Shown here: positions 41,736-52,000 of the stretch, piece after piece
How the letters are laid out: every line of letters starts with the position of its first letter
Numbering within the stretch: position 1 is the stretch's first letter
Source: Chitinophaga sp. SYP-B3965
GTDB lineage: Bacteria > Bacteroidota > Bacteroidia > Chitinophagales > Chitinophagaceae
Assembly (NCBI RefSeq): GCF_009647655.1
Contig: NZ_WJFD01000001.1
Coordinates: 1,674,001 to 1,738,000 of the forward strand
Reading direction: 5' to 3'
DNA: 64,000 bases
Notes under the pieces: model-generated
What the model saw: the letters and a program-made list of their open reading frames with translations, nothing else
Told to the model about the DNA's origin: nothing
Databases searched by the model: none
Program-made: the position numbers and the translations under genes

Positions 41736-41784
41736 GCTTAACTTTAATTTAATTTTGTTTAATTAAGTTTAATTTTTACTTTAG
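41736..41784 (+). promoter_or_regulatory. SusC operon promoter with overlapping operator-like repeats
   Basis: TTTG at 41754-41757, a 19-nt spacer and TACTTTAG at 41777-41784 (one mismatch to TAnnTTTG) form a good Bacteroidota promoter about 77 nt before the susC ATG. The stretch from 41736 is a run of TTTAATT/AATTAAG half-sites, partly inverted (CTTAA...TTAAG), that fills and overlaps the spacer. This is the natural site for DeoR repression. The rest of the 331-bp gap (41531-41735) shows no gene. Confidence 0.6.
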
Positions 41785-41861
41785 CATATCACTTATAAGC
41801 AGATAAAGACGTCAACCACTTCCATTTATTTCCATGTTAGAACTGTAAACAAAAAACAATC

Positions 41862-44800
41862 ATGAACAATCATTGCAACCTGGTGATGTGCCGCAAGTTT
41901 ATACTTGGCATACTGCTCCTCGTTTTGCCCTCACTTTTGTACGGGCAAACATCCCGAACTGTGCGCGGACTGGTAACCAATGATAAAGGAGAACTCCTTA
42001 TTGGCGTGAATGTGAGGATCAAAGGGAGTAATACCGGCGTTACCTCCGGCGAAAACGGCCGCTACCAGCTGGCGGTACCCAACGATCAGTCTGTACTCGT
42101 ATTTTCTTTCATAGGGTTTGCCGAACAGGAAATTCCGGTAGGAACCCGCAATACCATTGATGTAAAACTAATCTCCACCGCCAAAGACCTGGAAGGCCTG
42201 GTAGTAGTAGGTTACGGCACACAGAAAAAGATCAATCTCACCGGCGCGGTAGACCAGGTGGGTAAAGAGGTGTTCGAAAACCGGCCGCTGACCAATGTTA
42301 CCCGCGGCCTGCAAGGCGCCATTCCCAACCTCAATATCCGCATGACGGATGGTAAACCTACCCGCGGCGCTACTTATAATGTAAGGGGCACCACCTCCAT
42401 TGGTGCAGGCGGCAGCGCTTTGATACTGATAGACGGCGTTCCCGGTGATCCCGACCTGGTAAACCCGAATGACATAGAAAGTGTAACGGTATTAAAAGAT
42501 GCCGCAGCCACCGCTATCTATGGCGCCAGGGGAACTTTTGGCGTGATCCTCTTCACCACCAAAAGCCCGGGAAAAGACCAGACCACGGTGAATTATACGG
42601 GCAACTATTCCCTGAATGACCGCACCATTAAACCTAAAATGGTGACTAACGGTTACGAATGGGCCAAACATTTTGACAATGCCTTTTATGCCTGGAATGA
42701 TTACGGCTCCCACCCGCAGAAAGCCAACTCTGTATTTCCTTTCTCCCTGGATTACCTGGATGAACTGAAACGCAGGAACGAAGATCCTTCTCTTCCTAAA
42801 ACAGATATCAACCCTACTACGGGTGAGTATGTGTATTATGGCAATACGGACTGGCTGAAAGAATTGTATGCGGACGCGAATCCTTCCACTGAACATAACC
42901 TCAGCGTTTCCGGCAGCAGCGGTAAAATAAATTATTACCTCTCCGGCAGATACATGTACCAGAAAGGTATCTTCCGTTACAACCCGGATAACTTTAAAAC
43001 CTATAACCTGCGGGCACGCGGTTCTGTACAGGCTTTTAAATGGCTGAAGATCGAGAATGACCTGAGTTTTTCTCAGATGGATTACTTCTACCCTATCCTG
43101 AACCATCCCAGCAATACGCCGGTATGGAGAAGGATCTCTGATGAAGCATTCCCCATTGCTATGCTCCGCAACCCCGATGGCACTTTAACTGAAAATGCTT
43201 CTATTGTTTTCGGCAGTTTTATTTCCGGCAACAACCAGTCTGAACAGAACAAGATCCAGATCCGTAATACTTCCCGCTTCACCGCCAGCCTTTTTAATAA
43301 TAAGATCAGGCTGAACGGAGATTATACTTTCTGGAAACTGAATGATGTGGAAGGCAAACTTTACACCCCCGTTCCTTACAGCAAGAAGCCAAACACTATG
43401 CTGGAACGTGGCGAAAGCAAGATGAATGAAACGGAGGGCAGAACCACTTACACGGCGGCGAATATCTATGCGGACTATGAACACAAATTCCGCAAACATT
43501 ATCTCAAAGCCATGGTAGGTTATAACTATGAGAACTCTCTGCTGGAAAGCCGCTTCATCCAAAGAGATGGGCTGATCAATAATGCACTGCCGGATTTTTC
43601 GCTCATCAACGGGCTCAACTTCACCCTGCGTGGTGGTGGTAATGAATGGAGAACGATCGGTGGTTTCTTCCGGTTGAATTATAATTTCGATGAAAGATAC
43701 CTGCTGGAATTGAATGGCCGTTATGACGGTACTTCCAAGTTCCCGCAAAACCAGCAATGGGGTTTCTTCCCTTCTGCATCTGCCGCATGGCGTGTATCCA
43801 GGGAAAAATTCTGGACGCTGCCGCAAAACACGGTATCTGATTTTAAACTGCGTGCCTCCTATGGTTCACTGGGTAACGGGAACATATCGCCCTACCAGTT
43901 CCTGGAATCTATGTCCGTTGCACAATCTTCCCGCATCCTGGGCAGCATACGGCCTGATTATACACAGCAACCCACAGTGATCCCTGATGGCCTCACCTGG
44001 GAAAAAGCCACTACCCTCAACATGGGTACGGACATTACTTTCCTCAACAACCGGCTTACGGCCAACTTTGATTACTACATCCGCAAAACCACCAACATGT
44101 TCACAGATGGCCTGCCATTACCCAGCGTATTTGGCGCCAATGAACCTAAAGGCAACTATGCAGACCTGGAAACAAAAGGCTGGGAATTATCTATTGGCTG
44201 GCGGAACAGAACCAAAGGCAGCAGCCCCCTCACGTATGATTTCCGCCTGGTACTGGCAGACAACCAGAGTGTGATCACCCGCTTCAATAATCCGCAAGGC
44301 CTTATCAATACGTATTATGCGGGCATGAAAGTAGGCGATGTATGGGGCTTTGTAAATGACGGATACTTTAAAGACCAGCATGAAATTGATACCCGTGGTA
44401 TTAATCAGGACTTTATCAAGGTATCTGCCACCAATAAAGTACTGCCGGGAGACATCAAGTTCAAAGATCTGAATAAGGATCATAAGATAGACGAAGGTGC
44501 AGGCACTTTAGAAGATCCGGGAGACAGAGAGGTGATCGGTAACACCTCGCCCCGTTATACGTATGGTTTTAACACCAACCTGGAATGGAAAGGGATCACC
44601 TTCTCTCTTTTCCTGCAAGGTGTTGGTAAAAGGGATTTCTGGCCGGGTACGGATAACTCTCTCTTCTGGGGTGTTTACAACAGGCCCTACAGCTGGATGC
44701 CAACTGATGTGGCAGACAAGATGTGGTCTGAAGAAAACCCGGATGCTTATTTCCCCCGTTTGCGTGGTTATACAGCACTTAATTCCAAAGCGGAACTCCA

Positions 44801-45092
44801 GGTGCCACAATCCAAATATTTACAGAATGTGGCTTACATGCGGCTGAAGAACCTGAGCCTGGGATATAACATCCCTGCTTCCTGGATCGCTAAGGCCGGT
44901 ATTGCGCAAGCAAGGATCTATCTCAGCGGCCAGAACCTCTGGACGTGGAGCCCGATGTATAAATATGTAAAAACAATGGACCCCGAAGTGATAGAAGGCG
45001 CTGATCCGGAATTATCCGCCGGCGCGGGGAACGGGATGAGTTATCCCATGATGAAAACCTACACGATAGGGATCAATGTCACCTTCAAATAA
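41862..45092 (+). CDS. SusC/RagA-type TonB-dependent outer-membrane transporter
   Basis: A 1076-aa outer-membrane importer. A signal peptide ends at LPSLLYGQ. It is followed by a carboxypeptidase-like domain (RTVRGLVTNDKGELLIGVNV, SFIGFAEQEI), the TonB-box region EGLVVVGYGTQKK, the plug (SIGAGGSALILIDGVPG, SVTVLKDAAATAIYGARG) and a 22-strand barrel ending in TIGINVTFK. It takes up an oligomer delivered by the adjacent SusD. First gene of an eight-gene co-directional locus; the stop is 1 nt before the susD ATG. The substrate is inferred from neighbours to be a polyol- or glycerophosphate-containing molecule. Confidence 0.94.
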   Translation: MNNHCNLVMCRKFILGILLLVLPSLLYGQTSRTVRGLVTNDKGELLIGVNVRIKGSNTGVTSGENGRYQLAVPNDQSVLVFSFIGFAEQEIPVGTRNTIDVKLISTAKDLEGLVVVGYGTQKKINLTGAVDQVGKEVFENRPLTNVTRGLQGAIPNLNIRMTDGKPTRGATYNVRGTTSIGAGGSALILIDGVPGDPDLVNPNDIESVTVLKDAAATAIYGARGTFGVILFTTKSPGKDQTTVNYTGNYSLNDRTIKPKMVTNGYEWAKHFDNAFYAWNDYGSHPQKANSVFPFSLDYLDELKRRNEDPSLPKTDINPTTGEYVYYGNTDWLKELYADANPSTEHNLSVSGSSGKINYYLSGRYMYQKGIFRYNPDNFKTYNLRARGSVQAFKWLKIENDLSFSQMDYFYPILNHPSNTPVWRRISDEAFPIAMLRNPDGTLTENASIVFGSFISGNNQSEQNKIQIRNTSRFTASLFNNKIRLNGDYTFWKLNDVEGKLYTPVPYSKKPNTMLERGESKMNETEGRTTYTAANIYADYEHKFRKHYLKAMVGYNYENSLLESRFIQRDGLINNALPDFSLINGLNFTLRGGGNEWRTIGGFFRLNYNFDERYLLELNGRYDGTSKFPQNQQWGFFPSASAAWRVSREKFWTLPQNTVSDFKLRASYGSLGNGNISPYQFLESMSVAQSSRILGSIRPDYTQQPTVIPDGLTWEKATTLNMGTDITFLNNRLTANFDYYIRKTTNMFTDGLPLPSVFGANEPKGNYADLETKGWELSIGWRNRTKGSSPLTYDFRLVLADNQSVITRFNNPQGLINTYYAGMKVGDVWGFVNDGYFKDQHEIDTRGINQDFIKVSATNKVLPGDIKFKDLNKDHKIDEGAGTLEDPGDREVIGNTSPRYTYGFNTNLEWKGITFSLFLQGVGKRDFWPGTDNSLFWGVYNRPYSWMPTDVADKMWSEENPDAYFPRLRGYTALNSKAELQVPQSKYLQNVAYMRLKNLSLGYNIPASWIAKAGIAQARIYLSGQNLWTWSPMYKYVKTMDPEVIEGADPELSAGAGNGMSYPMMKTYTIGINVTFK

Positions 45093-45093
45093 C

Positions 45094-46833
45094 ATGGCCA
45101 TGAAACGTTTTATCTATATAATTACGGCAACGGTACTACTGGCTTCCTGCAAAACGGACCTTAACCTGATGCCTCCTGATAAACTCTCTCCGGAGAATGC
45201 ATTTAATACAGAAAAGGACCTGCAGTTATATGCCAATTCTTTTTACCTGAACCTGCCCACGGGTACAGACATCGTAAAATCAGATGCACTCAGTGATTAC
45301 CTGGTGGGCAGAACGCCTTCCAATTACATCTTTGGTACATTTACGGCTACACAGGCCACAGGTTGGACCTGGACCAATCTCCGCAAGGTGAATTACTTCC
45401 TGGAACATGTAGGCCAGGCAAAGATCACAGACGAAGCAAAGAATCACTTCATAGGCCTTGCCCGTTTTTTCCGCGCATGGTTCTACTTTGAGATGGTGAA
45501 AGAATTTGGGAATGTACCTTTCTACAATAAAACACTGGATGTAAATGATCCTGATCTTTACAAACCCCGTGACCCGCGTACTTTGGTGATGGACAGTGTG
45601 CTGGCAGACCTCAACTTTGCCTGCACCAACATCCGCAACACCAAAGATGCTACTGCTTCTCAGATCACCCGCTGGGTAGCGCTTGCTTTCAAATCAAGGG
45701 TATGTTTGTTTGAAGGTACTTTCCGTAAGTATCATAAAGTACAGGAAACCACGGCCAATGACTGGCTGCTCGAAGCCGCGAATGCAGCAGACCTTGTTAT
45801 GAAAGGCAACCAGTACAAACTGCTCACTACCGGTGCAGCAGATAAGAACTACCGGGACCTGTTCATCAATGAAGCACCCAACAATACAGAGATCCTGCTG
45901 GCCTTTGTGGGCAGTAAAAGCCTCCGTGTATTCAATGATGCCAACTGGTACTGGACCAGCGCTACTTATGGCGGCCGGCTCAGCTTTACAAAAACATTCA
46001 TCAACACTTACCTGAAAACAGACGGTACACCTTTCACCGCGCAACCGGATTACGCTACACAAACTTTTGTGCAGGAAGTAAAGAACCGGGACCTGCGCCT
46101 GAAACAAAGTATCCGTTTGGGTAACTACACGCGCGATGGCGCCGCAGCACCGCCTGATTTCACCTATACCTATACAGGCTACATGCCTATCAAACTCACA
46201 GTAGACGCAAAAGCCACGGATGGTGTGGCAGAGAATCCAAACTCTTTGCCACTCATCCGTTACGCGGAAGTTTTACTGAATTATGCGGAAGCAAGGTTAG
46301 AATCCAATACATTTACGGCAGCAGACTGGACCAATACGATTGCATTGCTCCGCGCCCGCGCAGGTATCACAGCTGCTCCCCTTCCTACGGTGGCAGACAC
46401 TTACCTGCAACTGAACTATTTCCCACTGATCACTGATCCCGTGCTGCTGGAAATACGCAGAGAAAGAGGGATAGAACTGTCATTGGAAGGTTTCCGTTAT
46501 GATGATCTTAAACGCTGGAAAGTGGGCCAGCTGCTGGAACAACAATATACCGGCATGTATGTTCCGGCATTGAATACTTTAATGGACCTGAATGAAGATG
46601 GTAAGATGGATGTAAGTTTTGTCCTAACCACTCCTCCTGTAAAAGTGCCGGGCGTTAATTACATTGTGATAGATAATGTGCAATTCAAGTTATCAAATGG
46701 TACCAGCGGTTATCTCATCCTCTTCGATAACCTGCTGCGCAAGTATGAAGACTACAAATACTACTATCCGATCCCTTACAACGAGATCGTTCTGAATAAA
46801 AACCTCGATCAAAATGAAGGTTGGACGAATTAA
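45094..46833 (+). CDS. SusD/RagB-type surface lipoprotein
   Basis: A 579-aa substrate-binding lipoprotein (lipobox LLASC, then KTDLNLMPPDKLSPENAF). Helical TPR-like SusD fold with the typical FIGLARFFRAWFYFEMVKEFGNVPFYNK near residue 115, a late RYAEVLLNYAEARLE, and the C-terminal YYPIPYNEIVLNKNLDQNEGW signature. It forms the lid of the adjacent SusC barrel. The start at 45094 lies one base after the susC stop; 45100 is an alternative. Confidence 0.93.
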   Translation: MAMKRFIYIITATVLLASCKTDLNLMPPDKLSPENAFNTEKDLQLYANSFYLNLPTGTDIVKSDALSDYLVGRTPSNYIFGTFTATQATGWTWTNLRKVNYFLEHVGQAKITDEAKNHFIGLARFFRAWFYFEMVKEFGNVPFYNKTLDVNDPDLYKPRDPRTLVMDSVLADLNFACTNIRNTKDATASQITRWVALAFKSRVCLFEGTFRKYHKVQETTANDWLLEAANAADLVMKGNQYKLLTTGAADKNYRDLFINEAPNNTEILLAFVGSKSLRVFNDANWYWTSATYGGRLSFTKTFINTYLKTDGTPFTAQPDYATQTFVQEVKNRDLRLKQSIRLGNYTRDGAAAPPDFTYTYTGYMPIKLTVDAKATDGVAENPNSLPLIRYAEVLLNYAEARLESNTFTAADWTNTIALLRARAGITAAPLPTVADTYLQLNYFPLITDPVLLEIRRERGIELSLEGFRYDDLKRWKVGQLLEQQYTGMYVPALNTLMDLNEDGKMDVSFVLTTPPVKVPGVNYIVIDNVQFKLSNGTSGYLILFDNLLRKYEDYKYYYPIPYNEIVLNKNLDQNEGWTN

Positions 46834-46861
46834 TTTCACGATCACAAACAACTGATATCAA

Positions 46862-48127
46862 ATGTCAACAAACAACGTAACAATTTTTGACAAAGCAGGC
46901 ATCCCCCGGCAATTACTCTGGGGTTACATCGGTATCATGATCTTCATGATGGGTGATGGTATTGAACAAGGATGGCTGAGCCCTTACCTCGTAGACCACG
47001 GCATGAGCGTGCAGCAATCTGCTTCCCTGTTCACCGTATATGGTATCACCATTGCTATCTCCGCCTGGTTCTCCGGTGTACTGGCAGAAGGATTTGGCGT
47101 ACGCCGCACCATGCTCATGGGGCTGATCCTTTACATGCTGGGTACGGTTGGTTTTGTGGGATTCGGTATGCCGGAATTGAATTTCCCGGTGATGCTGCTC
47201 ACGTATGCGTTACGTGGTTTCGGATACCCGCTCTTTGCTTATTCCTTCCTGGTATGGATAGCGTATAGCAGTCCGCAGAAACAACTTGGCCGTGCTGTAG
47301 GCTGGTTCTGGTTTGTGTTCACCGGCGGGTTGAATGTACTCGGTGCTTATTATTCCAGCTGGGCTATTTTAAAATTCGGTCACCTGAATACTTTATGGAC
47401 TTCCCTGTTCTGGGCATTACTGGGCGCTTTCTTTGCACTGGTGCTGAATAAGAAAGCGGCACAAAAACAAACTTCTACCGGTTCTCAGATGCAGGAGTTA
47501 CTGAAAGGACTCACCATCGTGAAAGAAGAACCTAAGGTGTTATTAGGCGGTATTGTGCGCGTGATCAATACTACCGCACAATTTGCTTTCCCCGTGTTCC
47601 TGCCGATGTACATGGCCCGTCATGGTTTTGATACTACACAATGGTTACAGATCTGGGGAACCATCTTTACGGCCAACATCATCTTCAACCTCATCTTCGG
47701 ATTTGTGGGAGACCGTTTCGGCTGGCGGAATACGATCATGTGGTTTGGCGGTGTGGGTTGCGCACTCACTACACTTTTATTCTATTATTCCCCTCAAATC
47801 TGGGAAGGCAGCTTCTTCATGGTATTAACCTGCGGTGTGCTCTGGGGTGCTTTCCTGGCGGGTTATGTTCCTTTAACGGCTTTGGTGCCCTCCCTCGTGA
47901 AAAAGGATAAAGGAGCAGCCATGGCTATCCTTAATCTTGGCGCAGGTTTACCGGTGTTTGTTGGACCAGCCATCGTTGGTCTGTTCATTGGCAGTGTGGG
48001 TGAAGAAGGGGTGATCTGGATCCTGGCGGTACTGTATGTTATCAGTGCTATCCTTGCCCGGTTCATCACTTTACCGGATAACGCCAAGACCCTCCATCAT
48101 CATACGTTACAAACTGAAATAGCATGA
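46862..48127 (+). CDS. MFS transporter, RbtT/DalT/CsbX (polyol) type
   Basis: A 421-aa, 12-helix inner-membrane permease. MGDGIEQGWLSPYLVDHGMS in helix 1 and FGVRRTMLMGL in the first loop are characteristic of the RbtT/DalT/CsbX group, whose characterised members carry ribitol and D-arabinitol. It lies 28 nt after susD and overlaps the next gene (ATGA). It is expected to move the product of periplasmic cleavage, likely a polyol or glycerol-like compound, into the cytoplasm. Confidence 0.87.
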   Translation: MSTNNVTIFDKAGIPRQLLWGYIGIMIFMMGDGIEQGWLSPYLVDHGMSVQQSASLFTVYGITIAISAWFSGVLAEGFGVRRTMLMGLILYMLGTVGFVGFGMPELNFPVMLLTYALRGFGYPLFAYSFLVWIAYSSPQKQLGRAVGWFWFVFTGGLNVLGAYYSSWAILKFGHLNTLWTSLFWALLGAFFALVLNKKAAQKQTSTGSQMQELLKGLTIVKEEPKVLLGGIVRVINTTAQFAFPVFLPMYMARHGFDTTQWLQIWGTIFTANIIFNLIFGFVGDRFGWRNTIMWFGGVGCALTTLLFYYSPQIWEGSFFMVLTCGVLWGAFLAGYVPLTALVPSLVKKDKGAAMAILNLGAGLPVFVGPAIVGLFIGSVGEEGVIWILAVLYVISAILARFITLPDNAKTLHHHTLQTEIA

Positions 48128-49125
48128 GAATTTTAATTACGGCGCCTTATAATGAGAAAGGCCTGAAAGAACTGGAAACACAGTTCGGCGAAGTTGTTTA
48201 CAGATCATGGAAACCTAACGGACGTGCTTACAACGAAACAGAATTACTGGAATTGCTGGCCAATAGCAAAGCAGATGCACTGATCACAGAACACGATCAT
48301 GTAACCGCTACCGTTATTGCCGCTAACCCACAGCTGCAGTTTATTGGTGTATGCCGCGGAACACCCTCCAACGTAGCAGTAGCTACCGCCACGGAACTGG
48401 GTATCCCTGTATTTTTCACCCCTGCCCGCAATGCACAGGCAGTAGTGGAAATGTTCATCTCCAATGTGATCATGCTGCTGCGCAATACCATTCCCGGTAT
48501 CAACTGGCTGAAAGGCCGCAACTGGCAGGAAGGTGCGCATGATTCTTATCTTGCGTTCAAAGGCAATGAACTGGCAGGAAGGACCATCGGCCTGGTAGGC
48601 TTTGGCGCTATCGGCCAGCTGATCGCGAAACTGGTGAAGGACTATCCCTGCAACATCCAGTTCTTTGATCCTTATGTAGTGGAACATGACAAAACTTTCC
48701 GCAAAACAAGTATCGAAGACCTCTTCGCTACCAGCGATATCGTGTCCATTCACTTGCCGGTAACAAATGAAACAAAAGGTATGATCAACAGCAGTCTGCT
48801 GAAAAAGATGAAAAAAGATGCCATTTTTGTAAATACGGCCAGGGCTTCTGTGGTAAAAAGAGAAGATCTGCTGGAGGTACTGGAGAAAAATGATATCAGA
48901 GGTGCCATCCTGGATGTGTTTGATCACGAACCGCCGGATGCACTGGATTACCGCATCATTGACATGCCGCATGTAATAGCCACCCCGCACATTGCCGGCG
49001 CTACACATGAAGTGGAAGATCATCATGTGGAGATCCTCAACAAGGCACTCCTGCAGTGGTATGCAAAAGGAAATAAAAAGATAGCCGAACTGGCGAATAA
49101 AGAACTACTTACAATTCAGATTTAA
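48124..49125 (+). CDS. D-isomer 2-hydroxyacid dehydrogenase
   Basis: A 333-aa NAD-dependent dehydrogenase of the phosphoglycerate-dehydrogenase-like group. The Rossmann motif is TIGLVGFGAIGQLIAKLV. Catalytic Arg is in VNTARASVVKRED, Glu in LDVFDHEPPDALDYR, and His in TPHIAGATHE. It lacks regulatory C-terminal domains. It is coupled to both neighbours (ATGA with the MFS gene, TAATG with the kinase). It may interconvert a 2-keto acid and a D-2-hydroxyacid derived from the imported polyol; the true substrate is unknown. Confidence 0.88.
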   Translation: MRILITAPYNEKGLKELETQFGEVVYRSWKPNGRAYNETELLELLANSKADALITEHDHVTATVIAANPQLQFIGVCRGTPSNVAVATATELGIPVFFTPARNAQAVVEMFISNVIMLLRNTIPGINWLKGRNWQEGAHDSYLAFKGNELAGRTIGLVGFGAIGQLIAKLVKDYPCNIQFFDPYVVEHDKTFRKTSIEDLFATSDIVSIHLPVTNETKGMINSSLLKKMKKDAIFVNTARASVVKREDLLEVLEKNDIRGAILDVFDHEPPDALDYRIIDMPHVIATPHIAGATHEVEDHHVEILNKALLQWYAKGNKKIAELANKELLTIQI

Positions 49126-50558
49126 TGAGCTATATCATTGTAGACATTGGCACCGGGAATGTTCGTGTAGCGGCAGCTTCCGAAGACGGCAAAGTATTAG
49201 GCGTTGCCCGCGAGGATATACAATATGTAAAAGATGCGCTGTACCCGGATAGCATTTACTTTGATCCCGCACAGCTTTGGGAGCAGGTATTGCGGCTGGC
49301 CACGCAGGTACTTCTTCAAATACCTGCCGGTAGTGTTAAGGCTATCACGGCCACCAGTCAGCGGGAAGGTATTGTGCTCATCTCCAAAGATGGCAGATCA
49401 TTGATAGGCCTGCCTAACATTGATCACCGCGGAAGGGAATGGGAAGATATCATCGCAGATAAAAGCAGGGTGTACCAGCTCACGGGCCGCTACCCTACTT
49501 CTCTCTTCTCTGCCATGAAACTGGTGGGCATCCGGGAAAGAAGACCGAAGATCTGGCAGGACACGGCCACCTTCCTGAGCATCAGCAACTGGATAGAATA
49601 CAAACTAAGCGGCATCGCGCGATATGAACATTCCCAGGCTTCTGAAACATTACTGTATGATGTGGCGAGAAAAGAATGGTCCGCAGAACTTTGCACAGTA
49701 TTTGGATTGAGCGGCGACCTGCTCAGCCCTATTGCTTCCTCTGCCACCATACTCGGAAAGATCAAACAGGATGTAGCGCAATCATTATCACTGAACGACA
49801 ACGTGCAGATCATTGTAGGCGGCGGTGATACGCAACTCGCCATCAAGAGCACACGCCCTGCGGTGAATGATATGGTGATCGTATCCGGCACCACAACCCC
49901 TATCGTTAAACTCACCGGCATTTATACGCTGGATGAACAGGAACGCACCTGGACGAGCAGGGATATTGAAGCAGACCGTTTTGTATTTGAAGCAAATGCC
50001 GGTGTTACAGGATTGAACTATCAAAGGCTGAAAGAGATCTTTTATCCCAATGAAGGATATGATGTGATCGAGAAGGAACTGGCGGAGAACAAACATACTT
50101 TCTGTATGGCTTCTCTTGGTTCTTTACTGGCAGATGAAGAAGTATCCCTCACCCGCGGCGGTTTCATCTTCCCCGCACCTGTTTCTCATCTGCTCACCCG
50201 CAGCTCTTTTGTATGGGCTACCATCCTGGACATTGCCTGCTCCATTGCCAAGAATTACAAGATCCTGGCAGAAGTAGCGGGCCATTCACCGGATTATATC
50301 TGGGGTTGCGGTGGCGGTTTGCAGAGTAAAGTACTCCGGCAGCTGATAGCCAACCTCACAGGCAAAAAAGTGCATGTGCGGAAAGAATACCAGCAATCAT
50401 CAGCAGTAGGTGGTGCATTGCTCTGCAATGAGGCCTTACAGATCAAAGTGCAGATGGATGAAAGTGTGGAAGTAGTGGCTCCGCAGGAAGAAGCTTATTA
50501 CGCTACACTGTATGCGGAATGGGAAAAGACAAGGGGTTATTTCAGGAACATGAATTAA
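49125..50558 (+). CDS. FGGY-family carbohydrate kinase (first of two)
   Basis: A 477-aa FGGY kinase with both ribonuclease-H-like halves: IIVDIGTGNVRVAAAS at the N terminus, the substrate loop ATSQREGIVLIS followed by NIDHRGREWE (catalytic Asp), and the C-terminal ATP site with VSGTTTPIVKL and WGCGGGLQSKVLRQLIANL. The SQREG-NID pattern resembles the LsrK-like branch more than glycerol kinase. Its stop precedes the second kinase's start by 8 nt. Substrate unknown; a polyol, ketose or hydroxyacid is likely. Confidence 0.87.
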   Translation: MSYIIVDIGTGNVRVAAASEDGKVLGVAREDIQYVKDALYPDSIYFDPAQLWEQVLRLATQVLLQIPAGSVKAITATSQREGIVLISKDGRSLIGLPNIDHRGREWEDIIADKSRVYQLTGRYPTSLFSAMKLVGIRERRPKIWQDTATFLSISNWIEYKLSGIARYEHSQASETLLYDVARKEWSAELCTVFGLSGDLLSPIASSATILGKIKQDVAQSLSLNDNVQIIVGGGDTQLAIKSTRPAVNDMVIVSGTTTPIVKLTGIYTLDEQERTWTSRDIEADRFVFEANAGVTGLNYQRLKEIFYPNEGYDVIEKELAENKHTFCMASLGSLLADEEVSLTRGGFIFPAPVSHLLTRSSFVWATILDIACSIAKNYKILAEVAGHSPDYIWGCGGGLQSKVLRQLIANLTGKKVHVRKEYQQSSAVGGALLCNEALQIKVQMDESVEVVAPQEEAYYATLYAEWEKTRGYFRNMN

Positions 50559-50566
50559 GTTATTGC

Positions 50567-52000
50567 ATGGATAGTTTTATAGGAATAGATATTGGCACAC
50601 AGGGTGCAAGAGTAGTGCTGATGGATGCAGCCGGTAATTTACTGGGCAGCGAGGAAGAGCAGTTCCCTTTAAGCGCCGGTTCCAGGGAAGAACAATCTCC
50701 TGCTGAATGGTGGGATGCCTGTTTGCGTTCTTTGCAACTGCTGCTGGCTGGTGTGGATGCTTCAAATATTAAAGCCATAGCGGTTACTTCCACTTCAGGC
50801 ACGATAATACCCGTTGATGCAAATTATCAGCCTTTGCACAATGCCATCATGTACAGTGATGGCCGCCAAACAGCAGAAGGCGCACTTTGCAAAGAGAAAG
50901 CATTACTGCATCAGCCACAGGGTTATACGGCATTTAATACTACCAGCGGGCTGCCAAAGATGTTATGGTTTGTAAATAACTTCCCGGAAAAGATACCCCA
51001 GCTGCACAAATTCATACATGCGGCGGATTTTATCACTGGTAAACTTTGCGGCAATTTTGATGTGACCGACTTTACCAATGTGTTAAAATCCGGTTTCGAT
51101 GTAGCGGCGCAACGCTGGCCGGAATATATTTGGGAAACATTGCCCATCCGGGAAGAGTGGTTGCAGGATGTGGTGCCCTCCGGTACACCGGTAGGAAAGC
51201 TAAGTTTACAAACACTGGGCCTCTCCGCAGAGGTGATAGTAGTAGCCGGCATGACGGATGGCTGTGCATCTCAGATAGCCTCCGGCGCTGTAAATCCCGG
51301 AGACTGGAACACCACCATTGGTACTACACTGGTAGTGAAAGGTGTTACTACTGCAGAGATCCGTGATCCGGAAGGCAGACTGTACTGCCACCGCCATCCG
51401 GAAGGTTACTGGATGCCCGGCGGCGCCAGCAATACGGGTGCAGACTGGGTAAGCAAAAACTTCCCCGGCGACCTGGAAACACTGAACGAAGCAGCAGCAA
51501 AACTGCTTCCCACCGGTCATCTTATTTACCCGCTGCTGCAACAGGGAGAACGTTTTCCTTTTGTAGCGCCACAGGCAAAGGGATTTGAAACGGAAGAAGG
51601 GCTGCCTGCCGAAGCACGTTTTGCCGCCAGCATGGAAGGCGTGGCGTATATTGAACGGTATGCGTACGAAGTGATCGAACATTTATCCGGCGAAAAGGTG
51701 AAAGCAGTTTTTACAGCGGGCGGTGCCAGCAACAGCCAGACATGGCTCACCATCCGCAGTAATGTGCTGAACCTGCCACTTTATAAAATGAAATATGTTA
51801 CCGGCGCTTCCGGCGCCGCTATACTGGCTGCATCTAAAACTCATTTTTCTTCCATCATGGCTGCAGCTGCCGCCATGACGCAAACGGAGAAACAGGTTAA
51901 CCCGGATGCCGCGTTGGCCCAGGCTTACGAAAGCAGCTACCAGGCATTTATTTCAACATTAAAAGAAAAAGGATACATATCCGATCATGCATATGCTTAA
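50567..52000 (+). CDS. FGGY-family carbohydrate kinase (second of two)
   Basis: A 477-aa FGGY kinase starting SFIGIDIGTQGARVVLMDAA. The loop TSTSGTIIPVDANYQPLHNA is followed by catalytic Asp in IMYSDGR. GMTDGCASQIASGAVNPGDW, TTIGTTLVVKG and FTAGGASNSQTWLTIRS build the ATP half. It is well diverged from the preceding kinase, so the two probably act on different substrates or steps. I start at 50567; a longer frame from 50519 runs back into the previous gene. Its end overlaps the histidine phosphatase gene. Confidence 0.87.
   Translation: MDSFIGIDIGTQGARVVLMDAAGNLLGSEEEQFPLSAGSREEQSPAEWWDACLRSLQLLLAGVDASNIKAIAVTSTSGTIIPVDANYQPLHNAIMYSDGRQTAEGALCKEKALLHQPQGYTAFNTTSGLPKMLWFVNNFPEKIPQLHKFIHAADFITGKLCGNFDVTDFTNVLKSGFDVAAQRWPEYIWETLPIREEWLQDVVPSGTPVGKLSLQTLGLSAEVIVVAGMTDGCASQIASGAVNPGDWNTTIGTTLVVKGVTTAEIRDPEGRLYCHRHPEGYWMPGGASNTGADWVSKNFPGDLETLNEAAAKLLPTGHLIYPLLQQGERFPFVAPQAKGFETEEGLPAEARFAASMEGVAYIERYAYEVIEHLSGEKVKAVFTAGGASNSQTWLTIRSNVLNLPLYKMKYVTGASGAAILAASKTHFSSIMAAAAAMTQTEKQVNPDAALAQAYESSYQAFISTLKEKGYISDHAYA

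Noticed and set aside
42492..43826. Two ~200-codon frames antisense to susC
   Set aside because: The SusC frame is unambiguous over the whole stretch; the antisense frames have no signal or domain.
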